The notes: generated by a model from the letters alone, not told the origin. 64,000 bases of DNA from Melitaea cinxia (GCF_905220565.1 NC_059417.1:9472518-9536517), one strand, 5' to 3'; counted from the stretch's first letter, positions 11,535-23,650 are shown. Numbers and translations are program-made.

Positions 11535-11693
11535 ACTGAGGTAGGGTACATCAGAGAATTTCCTGCTCAAAATATGGAGCAGCCCGACTAGGGTAGTAAG
11601 GTGACCAGAGCTCTTGGTGGTAATTGGTGATAGGGTCGACAACGCATGTGTGAAGGTGACCCGTACGCTTGTTTGCCGACCTAATTACATATT
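11535..11693 (+). mobile_element. SINE-B with internal deletion
   Basis: Starts GAGGTAGGGTACATCAG and ends GTTTGCCGACCTAATTACAT. The middle, including the CTCGACCTTAC..CAAGCAGT segment, is missing. Confidence 0.75.
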
Positions 11694-13214
11694 TAAAAAA
11701 ATAGTTTTAATTATTAGAAGACTGGGTAGGTTTAGTTGAACATTAGAATTGAATTTTAACAAAGGAATATAAAAAAAAATAGAATTAAGATTTATAAAAT
11801 AAATAATTTTTTTAAAGTACGAAATTCAACCTCTGAATAAAAGTAAATTGAAGGTAATAACTATTTCAATTAAAACTAAAATTTGTAAAAATAGGATACA
11901 TATAAATTAAAACCATAAACGCTGACAACGGAATAAAAGATAATTTACCACACGAACTTCATAACTGGAATCAAGAGTGACCTGTACTTAAATAAAATAA
12001 GCTCAAAAGACATAGCATAAAGCCTTAAGAAAGAAAAATCTACACAAGCTTAGGTCCAAAATAGTTTTAGGTCAAATTAGTTTATAAGATTTATCATGTT
12101 CAGCGTATACTGACACGTATCAGAACATGTTTGGCCTAAGATAAATTAATTTGCTTCGTCTTGTTGTGAGGTCTCTCTATCTTCACTCAAAACGATAGTT
12201 AGGTACTTCCGCACAATTTATTCAGTAACTTACTGTATAGTGTAGTTTAAATCAGTATTTTTCCAAAAAAAAAGAAGAAAAATGCTAGCCAGCGGACTCT
12301 TTTTCTAATAAAAGTACATATTATTCACTGTTAATAATAGTCAATTGACAATCTATAAAATCAATTGACAATCCATAGAATTCGTTGACAGTTTATAATT
12401 CAACAAAAAAAATATATATTACACCGAAAACAGCGCCCCAAACCACATTCAACGTTATTTCCGTTTCCTTAAATAGTTTTAAAAAATCCCAACGGTGTGA
12501 CATGTACCGTCGGTCGTAAACAGTCAAAGTGGGCCAGTTAGCGAAGTTAAATTGGCCAAGTCCCAGGTTCAGTTTAATCCGCTTTTTTAGTGTCAAGAGA
12601 TTCGACTCTAAGAGATTTTATTGTTTCAGTAAATTATAACCGTCGCTTTATTTACGCGGCGGTAAAACTTTGGCATTGCGGGAGAACTTTCTAATAAAGA
12701 GTACTTAATACTTTATACCTTGAGTTTTTCTGTAGTTTTATACTATTTTCTTTTCAAGTAATAATTGAGTTCTTCTGGACTTTATATGTTCATAAAAGGC
12801 AATATCCCCACAAATTTATCAACAACTTACCTAAAATATTATTGGATAGAATTTTAAAATTTAAGGAAAATTTTGATTTCTTACGGTAAGTGTTAGTTAA
12901 GAAACTATTCTTATCATCATCACTTTTTATTACAAGGGAAGCAATGAAAACAGTGCGCCTGGAGGTAAGCGGAAACCGTAGCCTATGAACGCTTGGAACA
13001 CCAGGAGGTATACAAGCATGTTGCTTACCTTAAAACTTCCCTTCGAAGAAACTTTTTTTTTAAGAACTTTTTCCCCCAAAACATACGTTAGGGATAAACC
13101 AAAAGGTTAGGGATTTTATAGATTCCATTCCTTAGCTGTATAAAAACACTAATAATTATATATGCAGGTGATTAGTAGCCTTGTATATGAATATATTTCA
13201 AACATATTTACTTA
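11694..13214. other. AT-rich region without genes
   Basis: A SINE-B fragment on the minus strand lies at about 12950-13030 (GGTAAGCGGAAACCGTAGCCTATGAACGCTTG). The stretch 12420-12690 is less AT-rich than its surroundings (e.g. ACCGTCGCTTTATTTACGCGGCGG), but I find no splice-bounded frame in it. Confidence 0.4.
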
Positions 13215-13405
13215 CTAGCGACCCGCCCCGGCTTCACACGTGTACAAAAACTATCAGTGTTCCTCTACTATATTATTCATATAAACTTTCCTCTGAAATC
13301 ACTCAATTTACCAAAGAAAACCGCATCAAAATCCGTTGCGTAGTTTTAAAGATCTAAGCATACAGACAGCTGGAAGCGATTTTGTTTTATACTATGTTAT
13401 GATGT
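13215..13405 (-). mobile_element. short Helitron, reverse orientation
   Basis: CTAGCGACCCGCCCCGGCTTC (3' end, reverse complement GAAGCCGGGGCGGGTCGCTAG) and AAAATCCGTTGCGTAGTTTTAAAGATCTAAGCATACAGACAG are typical. It matches the 3' end of the Helitron at 44119-44483. The 5' end is decayed. Confidence 0.7.
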
Positions 13406-13799
13406 AATATTTTAACATAGATTATCTACGCATCATTTGGTTATAATATTGTCGCGTTTTTCGCTCAAATAGGAAACTAATAATAGAAAAGATAAGATTA
13501 AAACTTGATTTATTGTGTACTTATAGTAGAAGACGTGTTAAATGTCACTCCACTATAATTTCTAGGATCTAATTCGAATATTTTGAACCTTATACAACGT
13601 GTTATTAAACTAGTTATCCTTCCATTTAGGGCTATACAGAGAGGCATACCATGTCCGAAATTATACGTGAAAAACGAAGCAGTAGTAAGTACAGCTCATT
13701 ACAGTGTAACTTTAAAATCGACAAATTTTAAAAAATAAATGTTGAAAAGAAATGGGAAAATTGGCGATAAATAGCATTCGAGTATTATCTTATTGCTTC

Positions 13800-14045
13800 A
13801 CTGCAGGTTGGTGGATTTCCCTACCACGAGATAAGGTCACCGACAGGCGTTTTTAATAACAACCAAGTTCAACGGCTTTATGAAATCTCCAAGACATGGT
13901 AAAAAGAACATACACCACAGGAATATAATACTGCGATACTATACTAATAGAGCAGTATAATTTAGCTGTGATCATCTGGAAGGTCGAGTTACCCAGTCAG
14001 GATTTTCCAGATTTTTTATTTTAGGTTGTGCCCCACCTTAATAAC
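13800..14045 (-). repeat. Decayed SINE-A and SINE-B relics
   Basis: 13808-13910 has GTTGGTGGATTTCCCTACCA and AATAACAACCAAG of SINE-A. 13925-14045 has AATACTGC...CAGTATAATTTAGCTGTGATC and GGTTGTGCCCCACCTTA of SINE-B. Both are on the minus strand. Confidence 0.55.
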
Positions 14046-14424
14046 GCCTGTACCAGACAAAATAATTGTATCAATGTAAAATCAAACGCTTCTTACTATC
14101 AGGAATATACTAATACAAAAAAAAAACTATTTCATTGATATTCACATTCGATTTTATTTTCATTTCCATACATTAAAGCGTAACAACAAATTATCGCAAT
14201 AGCTCTGGAATATTCTAAAACGAGCTGATAGGAACGTGCCAAATGACGTCACGAGTTTTCAGTAAATGTGTTAATTTGACTATGATTTATGAGATACGGG
14301 GAAGATTGACTCGTAAATAACACAGCGAACTTAAAGACTGACGTGTTTATGGGTTCGTAATTAACTTATATGTGAGAGTTATATATCTAAACTCTATATA
14401 TGTATATATATATGAATATATCTA

Positions 14425-14710
14425 TCTAATCTAATACTATTAAACGAGCAATTCTTGAATCTCGGAAACGGCTCCAACGATTTTCATGAAATATAGTATG
14501 CAAGGGAATTCGGGGGCGATAAATCGATATAGCTAGGATTCATTTTTAGAAAATGTCGTTTTATCCCTGTCTTTAGGCAATGAAAAAATGGCCACAATAT
14601 CGTTAGAATACGTAGGTAAATTTCGCAATTGTCACAAAAGTTGTAATAGCTCAGGTGCGAAATCGACCGGTCGGGATTGACCGAGAACACCATGTTTCAA
14701 ATTCCCATGT
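14425..14710 (+). mobile_element. Helitron-like 5' portion
   Basis: TCTAATACTATTAAACGAGCAATTC, CGGCTCCAACGATTTTCATG and TCGGGGGCGATAAATCGAT are conserved phrases of a lepidopteran Helitron-like repeat. No CTAG end was found. Confidence 0.5.
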
Positions 14711-14729
14711 CTCCAGATCGATTATTTTA

Positions 14730-14773
14730 CCTACCACCTTACTCACTACCACCTACCACCTACCACCAACCTT
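14730..14773. repeat. CCACCTA-type minisatellite
   Basis: Short imperfect tandem of ACTACCACCT/ACCACCT units. Confidence 0.75.
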
Positions 14774-16844
14774 AGGACGTATAAGAGCGGATGTTTGTAG
14801 GTGTGCAGAATCGGGTATTACTAAAATATACAATAAGAGAAATAAAAGGGTGGAAAAATAAGGTAAAGTTAGTGGCAATCGTTATACTCGTATTATATAC
14901 ATGAGCAAATAATTCCTATACATATACACACTGTTCCTATACATACTATGTTGTTCATCAAAATATGATTATAGCAAAAGTTGAATTTGTCCGGGGCTAA
15001 TAAAAGCTTTTTTGTACGTTTGTAGACTTAATATTTATTACATTATGTCTCCAGAATAAAATATAAGCCCGAATAATTTCTTTGAACGCTGAGTGCCTTA
15101 GGCGTTACTTTGTGTTCGCATTGACGAGAGCTTGAAAATCAACTGTCCCCGGTTAGAGAGTGATTAGTTTTTGGGGTCCTACCCACGAAAAACTTGTATA
15201 TGAAAATATAAACGTTTATCATAAGCGTTGATGGACCTCAGGCTAAATTTTGTACAGCAAAATTTCGATTGTTACCAAGGACATCTTAATAGAAAAAGTT
15301 CTGGAGACGTATGGAGACGTGAGTGGCTATTTTAAAATCTATAACTATATTTCTGTATGAAACTCACAAATCATGTAACATTCACTGCACTCTATAATCG
15401 TAGCACTGACGTTTCGTGTTGATAAGCGCCAGTTACACATAGGTAAATATCCCAAGCAAGAATTATTTTTATTTTTATTTTTATAGAACACTATTAAAAT
15501 AGTGTTTAAAAGTGATACCGTTTAAGTAAAGCCATCACATACTGAGCGCTAGTTCTATATTTACAACATATAATACAGCACGATATGTATGATACGTGAT
15601 CGGCTCAGAACAACACGGTCTACGAAGTATTTACCTCGCGGCTACGGAAGCTTTTCGAAGTTGTTCCAATACTCTCAACCCATCCTCACCTTACTGATAT
15701 GAAACCACGTCCACTTAACGCTCGGTATATTTTCGTTTCGTATAATCCGTTCACAGAGAAATGTTACATTAATTTAACAAAAATATTGAAAAAGGTGTGA
15801 ATCTATAATTGATTATGTAGTAATTATTCTAAAGAATTACGATAAACTGTAGATTTACCTACGAAATAGAAATAAATAAAATAAACTACACATTTGTTGA
15901 TAAAGAAATACACCTTAAGATGAATGCATGTTTCGGAGGATTTTCTTTTTTTTTTAAATTTTTGTTTTAAATATTTAGAAAAACCGTAGTGGTTTAAGCT
16001 GCAACCATAAAGGAGGTGCTTTTCTTTCGTAGTAAAACATTTACAAGCTGTATTATACTGCAAGCAGAAACAACCCACAATCCACAAAAAAAAAATATAT
16101 AAAACCTATTCTTTGAAATGTTTTCCGTCTATATTAGACCGTAAATTGGGTTGTTGGGCAAATAACTTCTAATTTTAGCTTTTGCCTTGATAATATTTAT
16201 TTGTAAGAAGACTTATCTATGTAGCAGACATCATAGTTTTCCGAATTTTCCGTAAATTATACTTCCACTACAGCATTACAGAAAATACACTTATAATTCA
16301 CGAAAGAAAAGCACCATAAAATATCATACCAAGGCAATCAATCAATTTAATATTTTACACCCTTTTTAGAACGTCAGTATAAATATACTTTGGAAATATT
16401 ACGAAGTTTGCACCACGGTCGTCAAAACTTTTCGTTCAAGTTTTAAACTTCTAAATTGCTTCAAACCTGCTACCCGTTGAAAAAATTGAGCTGATAATAA
16501 AATAAAATTAGTGGTTCCTGAACGGCAATTTCAGAAGCCTTTCACGTCTTTCCGCGTTTCATGTTAAATGTAATTCAGGAGAGGGAGCGTGAAGGTCAAA
16601 TTAACCATTTTTATCGATACGGTATTTAGGAATTGGTCAATGAAACTGTCTGCAAAGTATATCATTAGTAAGCCTACTTTTAGCAGTTTTAATGCATGTT
16701 TCATTAGGTAACAGCTGACTTATACATTTATTTTTTATAATCGGGGCGGAATAAAACCAACGGCCACTGAGAAAGTAACACAGTCACTGTCAACTGTGCC
16801 AACGGGTCATTTTATATACTACAAAGCAACAATATTACGGGCCA
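14774..16844. other. AT-rich region without recognised features
   Basis: About 2 kb with no element ends, no repeat shared with the rest of the window and no convincing frame. It is probably intronic or intergenic. Confidence 0.4.
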
Positions 16845-17075
16845 CCTGTTTTTTTATACAACTAGGCAAGGCGGCTCACCTGATGGTAAGCGATTACCGT
16901 AGGTTATAGACGCTTGCAACACCAAAACCATCGCAAGCGTGTTTGCCGAGCCTACCCGCAGTAGTCCCCCCCCCCCCCCCCCCCAGGAGTTCTCGTCACC
17001 ATACTCGCACAGAAACACAACGATGCCTGAGAGAAGTATTATTTAGCTCACAATCTTTTGTAAGGTATATAGATG
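16845..17075 (-). mobile_element. SINE-B with 19-base C-run
   Basis: Reverse complement of the SINE-B 3' half (CAACTAGGCAAGGCGGCTCACCTGATGGTAAGCG). The poly-C at 16966-16984 is the same internal site as the G-run in the copy at 10160. Confidence 0.75.
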
Positions 17076-17242
17076 TAGAGATTAATTAATGTGTTATTAT
17101 GAAAGTTTAATTTATGATTAATAATAATTTTTATTAATTTAGATTACGGTTCAGCCATAATTCTGCTGCTGGGCATTAGCCTCTATCTTGATGTAAGAGA
17201 TTTCAAAATTCTCAAAGCCATCATACCGTATTATATACACCT

Positions 17243-17325
17243 AATACAGTCTACTGCTGGACACAGGGATCCAAAAGTTCGCGCCAACAATGGCGTGAAC
17301 TCATGTGTGTATGTTATGTGCAAAA
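17243..17325 (-). repeat. SINE-C 3' end fragment
   Basis: Read on the minus strand: ATGAGTTCACGCCATTGTTGG, then GCGAACTTTTGGATCCCTGTGTCCAGCAGTAGACTG. Confidence 0.65.
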
Positions 17326-18346
17326 TGTCATATTATATGTTAATTATTTTTATGATTTAGCTCTTGAACCTCTAAATTGTACCAACCACCAATATTCTTG
17401 CGAAACTTACACTACTGTCCCACTTTGTAAGATGTTATAGATTCAAGTTTTGTACGTACAACTCCGACGAAGTTCTTTTAGTTTTATTTCCTTATTAAAT
17501 ACTTTTTTAATACGCCTCACCTGCAGATCACGACGGTGTCTTAATTAGTTTTATAAATTAATTTTAAACTTTAAAATTCGTTTAAACATCAGTTTTTTTT
17601 TGGGTATTTATTAGTTCAGTTTGGACCTGTCATATAGCTGAGTGTTTCCGTAGGAACTAACTTAGCGAAATCTATTGCGTTTTGTTTAAGATGTATAATT
17701 CAAAATGTAGTAAAAATCTTAAATGGACTATATATGCGTGTTATTTATCAAATTTAAACGTGTATACTTATTGTTTCGACAGATATTCACCAGAATATAT
17801 ACGAGTATAAATAAATCTTACTTTACGTCGGTCACGTCATAACTTTGTAACGACTTTATAGCCCTCAACTTTTTTTATAATACTTTGTAAGATGTTTATT
17901 ATTCTAAGCTATGTCTTTCTAATATAATATAATTTCTATTTAGAATATTTATTTTGTCGGTCCGGACACATTCCATGAAATATAATTGGCTTCCTAATGA
18001 AGAAATTTGATTCGCCATTGTGTACAGAATGTGACATATTTACAAGAACGTCGATCGTTTTGATATAAATAGTAATAATCGCAGTATAAACACGAGAAGG
18101 AATAACAAAACTCCAAGTTTCCGACTGCATAAAGTAAACGTCGCCTTTTCTGATTTATGGTATTTGTTTGTATAATAAAATCCCCAAACGATATTGAAAT
18201 TGTCTGAAAATAAATTTAATGTTTGTATAAATAAGATGAGATAGTATTCAGTGCGGGATTACGTAAATTGTAAAGATATTATATGATATACTGTATTTTA
18301 TGCAAGATTAATATCTTTTATCCAAATTATTACAAAAATATATATA
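17326..18346. other. AT-rich region, no assigned feature
   Basis: No element ends or reading frames worth naming. Confidence 0.4.
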
Positions 18347-20016
18347 TCTATAATATATATAAACGCGAAAGGTCATTCATCACGAAATCTCCGAAACTAT
18401 AACACCTACAAACTTGAAATTTGGCAGGTAGGCTCCTTATAAGACGTAGGCATCCGCTAAGAACGGATTTTACGAAATTCGACCCCTAAGGGGGTTAAAC
18501 GGGGGTTGGAAGTTTGTATGAAAGTCCTGTGTTTGAAGTAAGAGACTTGAAATTTCAAATGTAAGCTCTATAGATGGTGAAAAGGTGTCCAAATAATATA
18601 TCTTTAGAAATCAACCCCTTTTTGGGGTTAAAACGGGGGATCGTATGTTGACTCACTGATCATGAAATCTCCGAAACTATAACATCTACAAACTTAAAAT
18701 TTAGCAGGTAGGCCCCTTATTAGGCGTAAACTACCGCTAAGAATGGATTTTATGAAACTCGACCCCTAAGAGGGTAAAACGGGGGTTGGAAGTTTGTATG
18801 AAAGTCCTATGTTTTAGTAGTAAGAGACTTGAAATTTCAAACGTAAGCTCTATAGATGGTGAAAAGGTGTCCAAATAATGTATATTTAGAAATCAACCCC
18901 TTTTTGGGGTTAAAACGGGGGATCGTAGGTTGACTCACTGATCATGAAATCTCCGAAACTATAACACCTACAAACTTAAAATTTAGCAGGTAGGCCCCTT
19001 ATTAGGCGTCAACTACCGCTAAGAATGGATTTTATGAAACTCGACCCCTAAGAGGGTAAAACGGGGGTTGGAAGTTTGTATGAAAGTCCTATGTTTTAGT
19101 AGTAAGAAACTTGAAATTTAAAATGTATGCTCTATAGATGGTGAGAAGGTGTGTAAATAATGTATCTTTAGAAATCAACTCCCTTTTTGGGGTTAAAACG
19201 GGGGATGGTAGGTTAACTCACTCATCACGAAACCTCCGAAACTATAACAGCTACAAACTTGAAATTTAGCAAGTAGGTTTCGATAGGGCGTACACGTTTG
19301 CTAAAAACTAATTTTACGTAACTCGACCCCTGAGGGGATAAAACGGGGGTTGAAAATTTGTATGAAAGTCCTATGTTTTTGAAGTCAGAGACTTGAAATT
19401 TAAAATATATGCTCTATAGATGGTAGAAAGGTGACCAGATAATGTATCTTTAGAAATCAACTCTGTTTTGGAGTTAAAACGGGGGATGGTAGGTTGACTC
19501 ACTCATCACGAAACCTCCGAAACTATAACAGCTACAAACTTGAAATTTGGCAGGTAGGTTCCTTATAGGGCGTAAACATTTTCTAAGAACGGGTTTTACG
19601 AAATTCAACCCCTAAGGGGGTAAAACGGGGGTTGGAAGTTTATATGAAAGTCCTATGTTTTTGAAGTAAGAGACTTGAAAATTAAAAGGTATGCTCCATA
19701 TATAGTGAGAAGGTGTTCAAATAATGTATCTTTAGAAATCAACTCTCTTTTGGGGTTAAAACGGGGGATGGTAGGTTGACTCACTCATCATGAAATCTCC
19801 GAATCTATAATAGCCACAAACTTGAAATTTGGCAGGTAGGTTTCTTATAAAGTGTCGACATTTATTAAGAAGGGATTTTATGAAACTCGACCTCTAAGGG
19901 GGATAAACGGGAGTTGGAAGTTTGTATGAAAGTGTTATGTTTTTGAAGTAAGAGACTTGAAATTTAAAATGTATGCTCGATAGATAGTGAGGAGGTGTCC
20001 AAATAATGTATCGTAA
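18347..20016 (+). mobile_element. Helitron with a six-unit ~281-bp tandem array
   Basis: Starts TC after an A (18346) with TCTATAATATATATAAACGCG. The phrase CTCCGAA(A/T)CTATAA recurs with its CCGAA at about 18391, 18671, 18953, 19236, 19517 and 19799, giving spacings of 280-283 bp. Each unit also has CTTGAAATTTGGCAGGTAGG, GACCCCTAAGGGGGTTAAACGGGG, GAAAGTCCTATGTTTTTGAAGTAAGAGACTTG and GGTTAAAACGGGGGAT. Units 2 and 3 are the most alike, which points to local amplification. The array ends in a truncated unit where a second Helitron begins. Confidence 0.8.
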
Positions 20017-20479
20017 TCTATATATATAAAAGAGAAATGTCACTGACTCACTCATCACGCGAACTCAAAAACCGCTGGGACCATCCAGTGGTTTTTAATC
20101 CATCCAGGATGGACAAAAATGAAATTTGCTAGGTAGGTAGATTAAAGTAAGTAGGCGTCCGCTAAGAACGGATTTTGCGATATTCCACCGCTAAGAGGGT
20201 TTAATTGGGGATGATAGTTTGTACGAAACATAAACAGCAGCTATAAGTTCGCCTGATAGGTTATTTATACTGCAGCCTGAAAATAAAGCTAAAAATATAG
20301 TGTATAGAGAGGTTTTATAAAAATAACTATTAAATTATACTAAATTGTGCCTTTTAAAAAGTTGCTCAGTGTGATAAGCATTTCAAGTGACTGAAATAAA
20401 AAAATAGTTTGCGTTAAACATCTTGAAAAGTAATGCATATCTTCATAACCACGCGAACGTAGTCGCGGGCAACAGTTAG
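20017..20479 (+). mobile_element. Second Helitron abutting the array
   Basis: Starts TCTATATATATAAAAGAG after an A and ends GTCGCGGGCAACAGTTAG before a T (20480), a TTAG variant of the usual CTAG end. It carries one unit-like segment (TCACTCATCACGCGAACTC, TTTGCTAGGTAGGTAG, CCGCTAAGAACGGATTTTGCG). Confidence 0.65.
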
Positions 20480-20695
20480 TGTATTATAAAACAAAGTCCT
20501 CAAAAGCGTATGTGGTCGATTCCCTCAAAATCTACTGGACGGCTTTTCATGCGGTTTCACCAATGGAGAGAGGGCTTCAAGAGGAAGGTTTACGGTACGG
20601 CTAAACCGATTTTGATGAGAGTTTCACTGGAAGTTTACCGGGAAAACTTTTTGACAAACTGATTTCAACTCGGGCGAAGCCGCGGGCACAGCTAG
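20480..20695 (+). mobile_element. Helitron 3' part of another family
   Basis: Begins TATTATAAAACAAAGTCCTC and ends GCGAAGCCGCGGGCACAGCTAG before a T at 20696. The 5' TC end is missing. Confidence 0.65.
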
Positions 20696-21281
20696 TATAT
20701 ATATATATTTTTTTTTAAAGGGCTTACTACGGAGTTTCTTAAGGTTAAGGATCATTTGTTTTTAAAAATAATACAATTCAGATGCGAAATTACAAACATT
20801 TTAAACAACATCACATGTTGGGTACATCGCAATACAATATATAAACAATTCATAGTCGAGACAAGAAATTAACAAAAATATGCGCAAATGCAATTGTCAT
20901 TGTTAAGGAGTTATTTTGTTTCATTGTATAATAAAAATAATACACCAATTCATTTTTATTTTATTATTTTTAAGTGAAAACGTATTAATTGTTTTGCTTT
21001 ATTATATTTATAGAATTTTAGTATTTTTTTTTTATTGTAATTTTTTAATTTTTTTGTTATTATTATTATCCTTTCTTCCTTGCCCAAATTACATGCCATT
21101 CTTGCCGATTGTTATCTCCAGAAACTGCATTCCAAACTGGTTGTAGCTTTACTTTTAAATGTAATAAAAAAAATATTTTTTTACACCCATTTACTGTTTT
21201 ATAGTGTTGTAAAAATAACGATAAAAATAGACGAACATCAAACGAACGCAGTACAATAATAAAATAGTAAAAATACTATAA
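20696..21281. other. Very AT-rich DNA
   Basis: T-rich tracts. The hydrophobic frame at 20916-21146 is a by-product of T-rich sequence and has no supporting signal. Confidence 0.4.
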
Positions 21282-21360
21282 TTAATATCTAAGATTTTTA
21301 TTTTTGTGTTACCCACATTAGGAATTCTAAACATTTTTGAATATCATATCAAAAATTGAC

Positions 21361-21432
21361 CGCTCCAGCGGGGTTCGAACCCGCGTCTCCGACGTACCGT
21401 GTCGGCGCTCTAGCCAATTAAGCTATGGAACG
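21361..21432 (-). tRNA. tRNA-like sequence, Thr-like body (GGT at anticodon position), probably not a functional gene
   Basis: Exact reverse complement of 21667-21738. All four stems form: 7-bp acceptor (CGTTCCA/TGGAGCG), D stem GCTT/GAGC, 5-bp anticodon stem CCGAC/GTCGG and T stem GCGGG/CCCGC with loop TTCGAAC. The anticodon loop ACGGTAC has C where U33 is nearly invariant, and GGT anticodons are not normal in animals. It is therefore more likely the head of a mobile element than a working tRNA gene. Confidence 0.5.
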
Positions 21433-21666
21433 ATACACCCGCTCAAGCGAAATTTTCGATATGATAATTTTAAATTACGGTTTAAGCGAACCGTGGTGCC
21501 GTCTATAGTGAGCTCTTTACAGAAACCCGTAACTATTCAAAGTTTCATATTACAATGAAAATCTTTGACAGGAGACGACACCGTGCTATTTTTAATATCT
21601 AAGATTTTTATTTTTGTGTTACCCACATTAGGAATTCTAAACATTTTTGAATATCATCGGGTGTAT

Positions 21667-21738
21667 CGTTCCATAGCTTAATTGGCTAGAGCGCCGACAC
21701 GGTACGTCGGAGACGCGGGTTCGAACCCCGCTGGAGCG
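21667..21738 (+). tRNA. tRNA-like sequence, Thr-like body (GGT at anticodon position), probably not a functional gene
   Basis: Same 72-nt cloverleaf as the inverted partner, with intact pol III boxes: A box TAGCTTAATTGG and B box GGTTCGAACCC. C replaces U33. The right flank continues as TCAATTTTTGATATGATATTC, part of the cassette rather than random DNA. Confidence 0.5.
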
Positions 21739-21774
21739 GTCAATTTTTGATATGATATTCAAAAATGTTTAGAA

Positions 21775-22349
21775 TACTATAATTGTTACAGCGTTCAAAT
21801 AAAAATATCATTACTTGTTTTCCTCAGTAATTTTTTAGTTATATGACATGCACAATTTGAATTGCATGAAATTTTCAAAATCGTCTGACGTTTAAAGCTA
21901 AAAATATTATTATATACATTTTTTTTTAATTTTGGTACCTTTATTGTTAATTATATCAGGATATTTTATAGTCTCCACTTTTAAAATACCAACAAACTCA
22001 AGAAAAAGGTTGGAACATTTTTCGCTTTTAAATTAGGTATATATCTGTATTTTTTTCGAATATGCTGGAAGATATCTCTTTTAGGGATATACACAACCTT
22101 TATATCTGTTTTTCAATTACATACATGAATAACGTTTTCTTATTTTTCCTCCCTTTTTTTTCATTTTTTGTCTCTCAATGTGAATTTTACTAATACTCAA
22201 TTTTGTACAATTACGAAACATCCGCTCTTGTACGTCCTAAGGTGGTAGAGAATGTTTTTAGCATTAAGACTGCCTTTTGTATAATTCTTTGATGTATTAT
22301 AGCATAAAGTAGTAATAAATAAATACATCTTTTATATTTTTTTTACGTT
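21775..22349. other. AT-rich DNA, no assigned feature
   Basis: Nothing identifiable apart from T-runs. Confidence 0.4.
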
Positions 22350-22677
22350 ACTGTGTGGCTACGGTACCAAAGAATATAGCCACCCCCTCTCTTCCCGTGG
22401 GTGTCGTAAGAGGCGACTAAGGGATAACACAGTTCCATTACCACCTTGGAACTTAAAAAGCCGACCGATAGCGGGATAACCATCCAACTGCTGGCTTCGA
22501 AATACACATGTCGAAGACGGGCAGCACGTCTTCGACGCGACAAAGCCAACCCTACGGTCACCAACCCGCCTGCCCAGCGTGGTGACTATGGGCAAAAAAC
22601 ATGAGTTTACGTTATTTTTGGCGTAAACTTGTGGAGGCCTATGTCCAGCAGTGGACTGTATAGGCTGTAATGATGAT
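22350..22677 (+). mobile_element. SINE-C, near full length
   Basis: GTGTGGCTACGGTACCAAAG...GGGTGTCGTAAGAGGCGACTAAGG...CCAACCCGCCTGCCCAGCGTGG...TTGTGGAGGCCTATGTCCAGCAGTGG, ending CTGTAATGATGAT. The last 45 bp resemble the RTE LINE 3' tail. Confidence 0.8.
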
Positions 22678-23150
22678 ATTTTTTTACGTATGATAAAATA
22701 ACAAAAAAATCTTAAAACAAGTCTAGTCGTTCAAAACATATCCTATAAACAAAATTATAACAAAACATCAAATATCTTGTTTGAACTACTCATTTAAACT
22801 AAATATATTTATAATGATAAGAACAATACATTACCTTACACAATGAATAAGTTATACAATTATTTTGGTATGTCTGATCAACGTTGTTATTGTAATAACT
22901 ATGTTCAAAAACTTTAGCGATGAAAGTTTAAACTAAATTACCGAAAACATTTTAATAAATTTGAAATGTTAATATCGAATAAATCAACAGATTTTCATAC
23001 TATATTTTCCTTATTGGGGGATGACGAAGTATTTTTTCCCCGTACTTTTCCTTTTGTGTAACAATTTTGTGAAGGTATAAGAGAAAGTGATAAAATAACA
23101 TTCAAAAAGCATTCAAAAAGCAAAAAGCTGTCATGCTTTATCATTACATA
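22678..23150. other. AT-rich DNA, no assigned feature
   Basis: No element ends or frames. Confidence 0.4.
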
Positions 23151-23154
23151 GTAT

Positions 23155-23270
23155 GAAACAAAGTCGCTTCCCGCTGTCTGTATGCTTAGATCTTTAAAAC
23201 TACGCAACGGATTTTGATGCGGGTTTCTTCAGTAAATAGAGTGATTACAGAGCAAGGTTTATATGTATAA
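23155..23270 (+). repeat. Helitron 5' fragment
   Basis: ACAAAGTCGCTTCCCGCTGTCTGTATG and ACTACGCAACGGATTTTGATGCGG match the interior of the Helitron at 13215-13405 in the opposite orientation. Confidence 0.6.
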
Positions 23271-23302
23271 ACATGCATAATATTGCATTTAAATAATATG
23301 CA

Positions 23303-23583
23303 TTTATTGGGTGTCGTAAGAGTCGACTAAAGGATAACACAGTTGTACTACCACCTTGGAACTTAAAATGCCGTTCGATGGCGGGATAACCATCCAACCG
23401 CTAGCTTTGAAATAGACAGGCCGAAGACGGGCAGCAGCATCTTCGGTGCAACAAAGCCAGTTCTACGATCACCAACGCGCCTGCCCAGCGTGGTGACTAT
23501 GGGAAAAACACATGAGTTCACGCCATTTTTGGCGCGAACTTGTGGAGGCCTATGTCCAGTAGTGGACTGCGTAAGGCTGCTGT
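23303..23583 (+). mobile_element. SINE-C, 5'-truncated
   Basis: Starts inside the family at GGGTGTCGTAAGAGTCGACTAA and ends GTGGACTGCGTAAGGCTGCTGTGA. Confidence 0.75.
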
Positions 23584-23649
23584 GAAGTAATAATGTCATA
23601 ATTCGATATATCTAATAGTTGAATGATATATATGCATGCTACATACGTT

Positions 23650-23650
<1 letters not shown>

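Larger units (their letters stand above)
21282..21774. repeat. Inverted pair of tRNA-like cassettes with a 66-bp direct repeat
   Basis: Arms 21325-21441 and 21658-21774 are 117 bp each and appear to be perfect reverse complements. Each contains a 72-nt tRNA-like sequence. A 66-bp segment starting TTAATATCTAAGATTTTTAT and ending GAATATCAT occurs directly repeated at 21282-21347 and 21592-21657. The spacer holds ATTTTCGATATGATAATTT, which together with the inner TTTTTGATATGATAT makes the short inverted flanks seen at single copies (39742, 62935). Confidence 0.85.

Noticed and set aside
18347..20016. CRISPR-like array
   Set aside because: The units are ~281 bp, contiguous and without short repeat plus unique spacer structure; Helitron ends and a eukaryotic context explain them.
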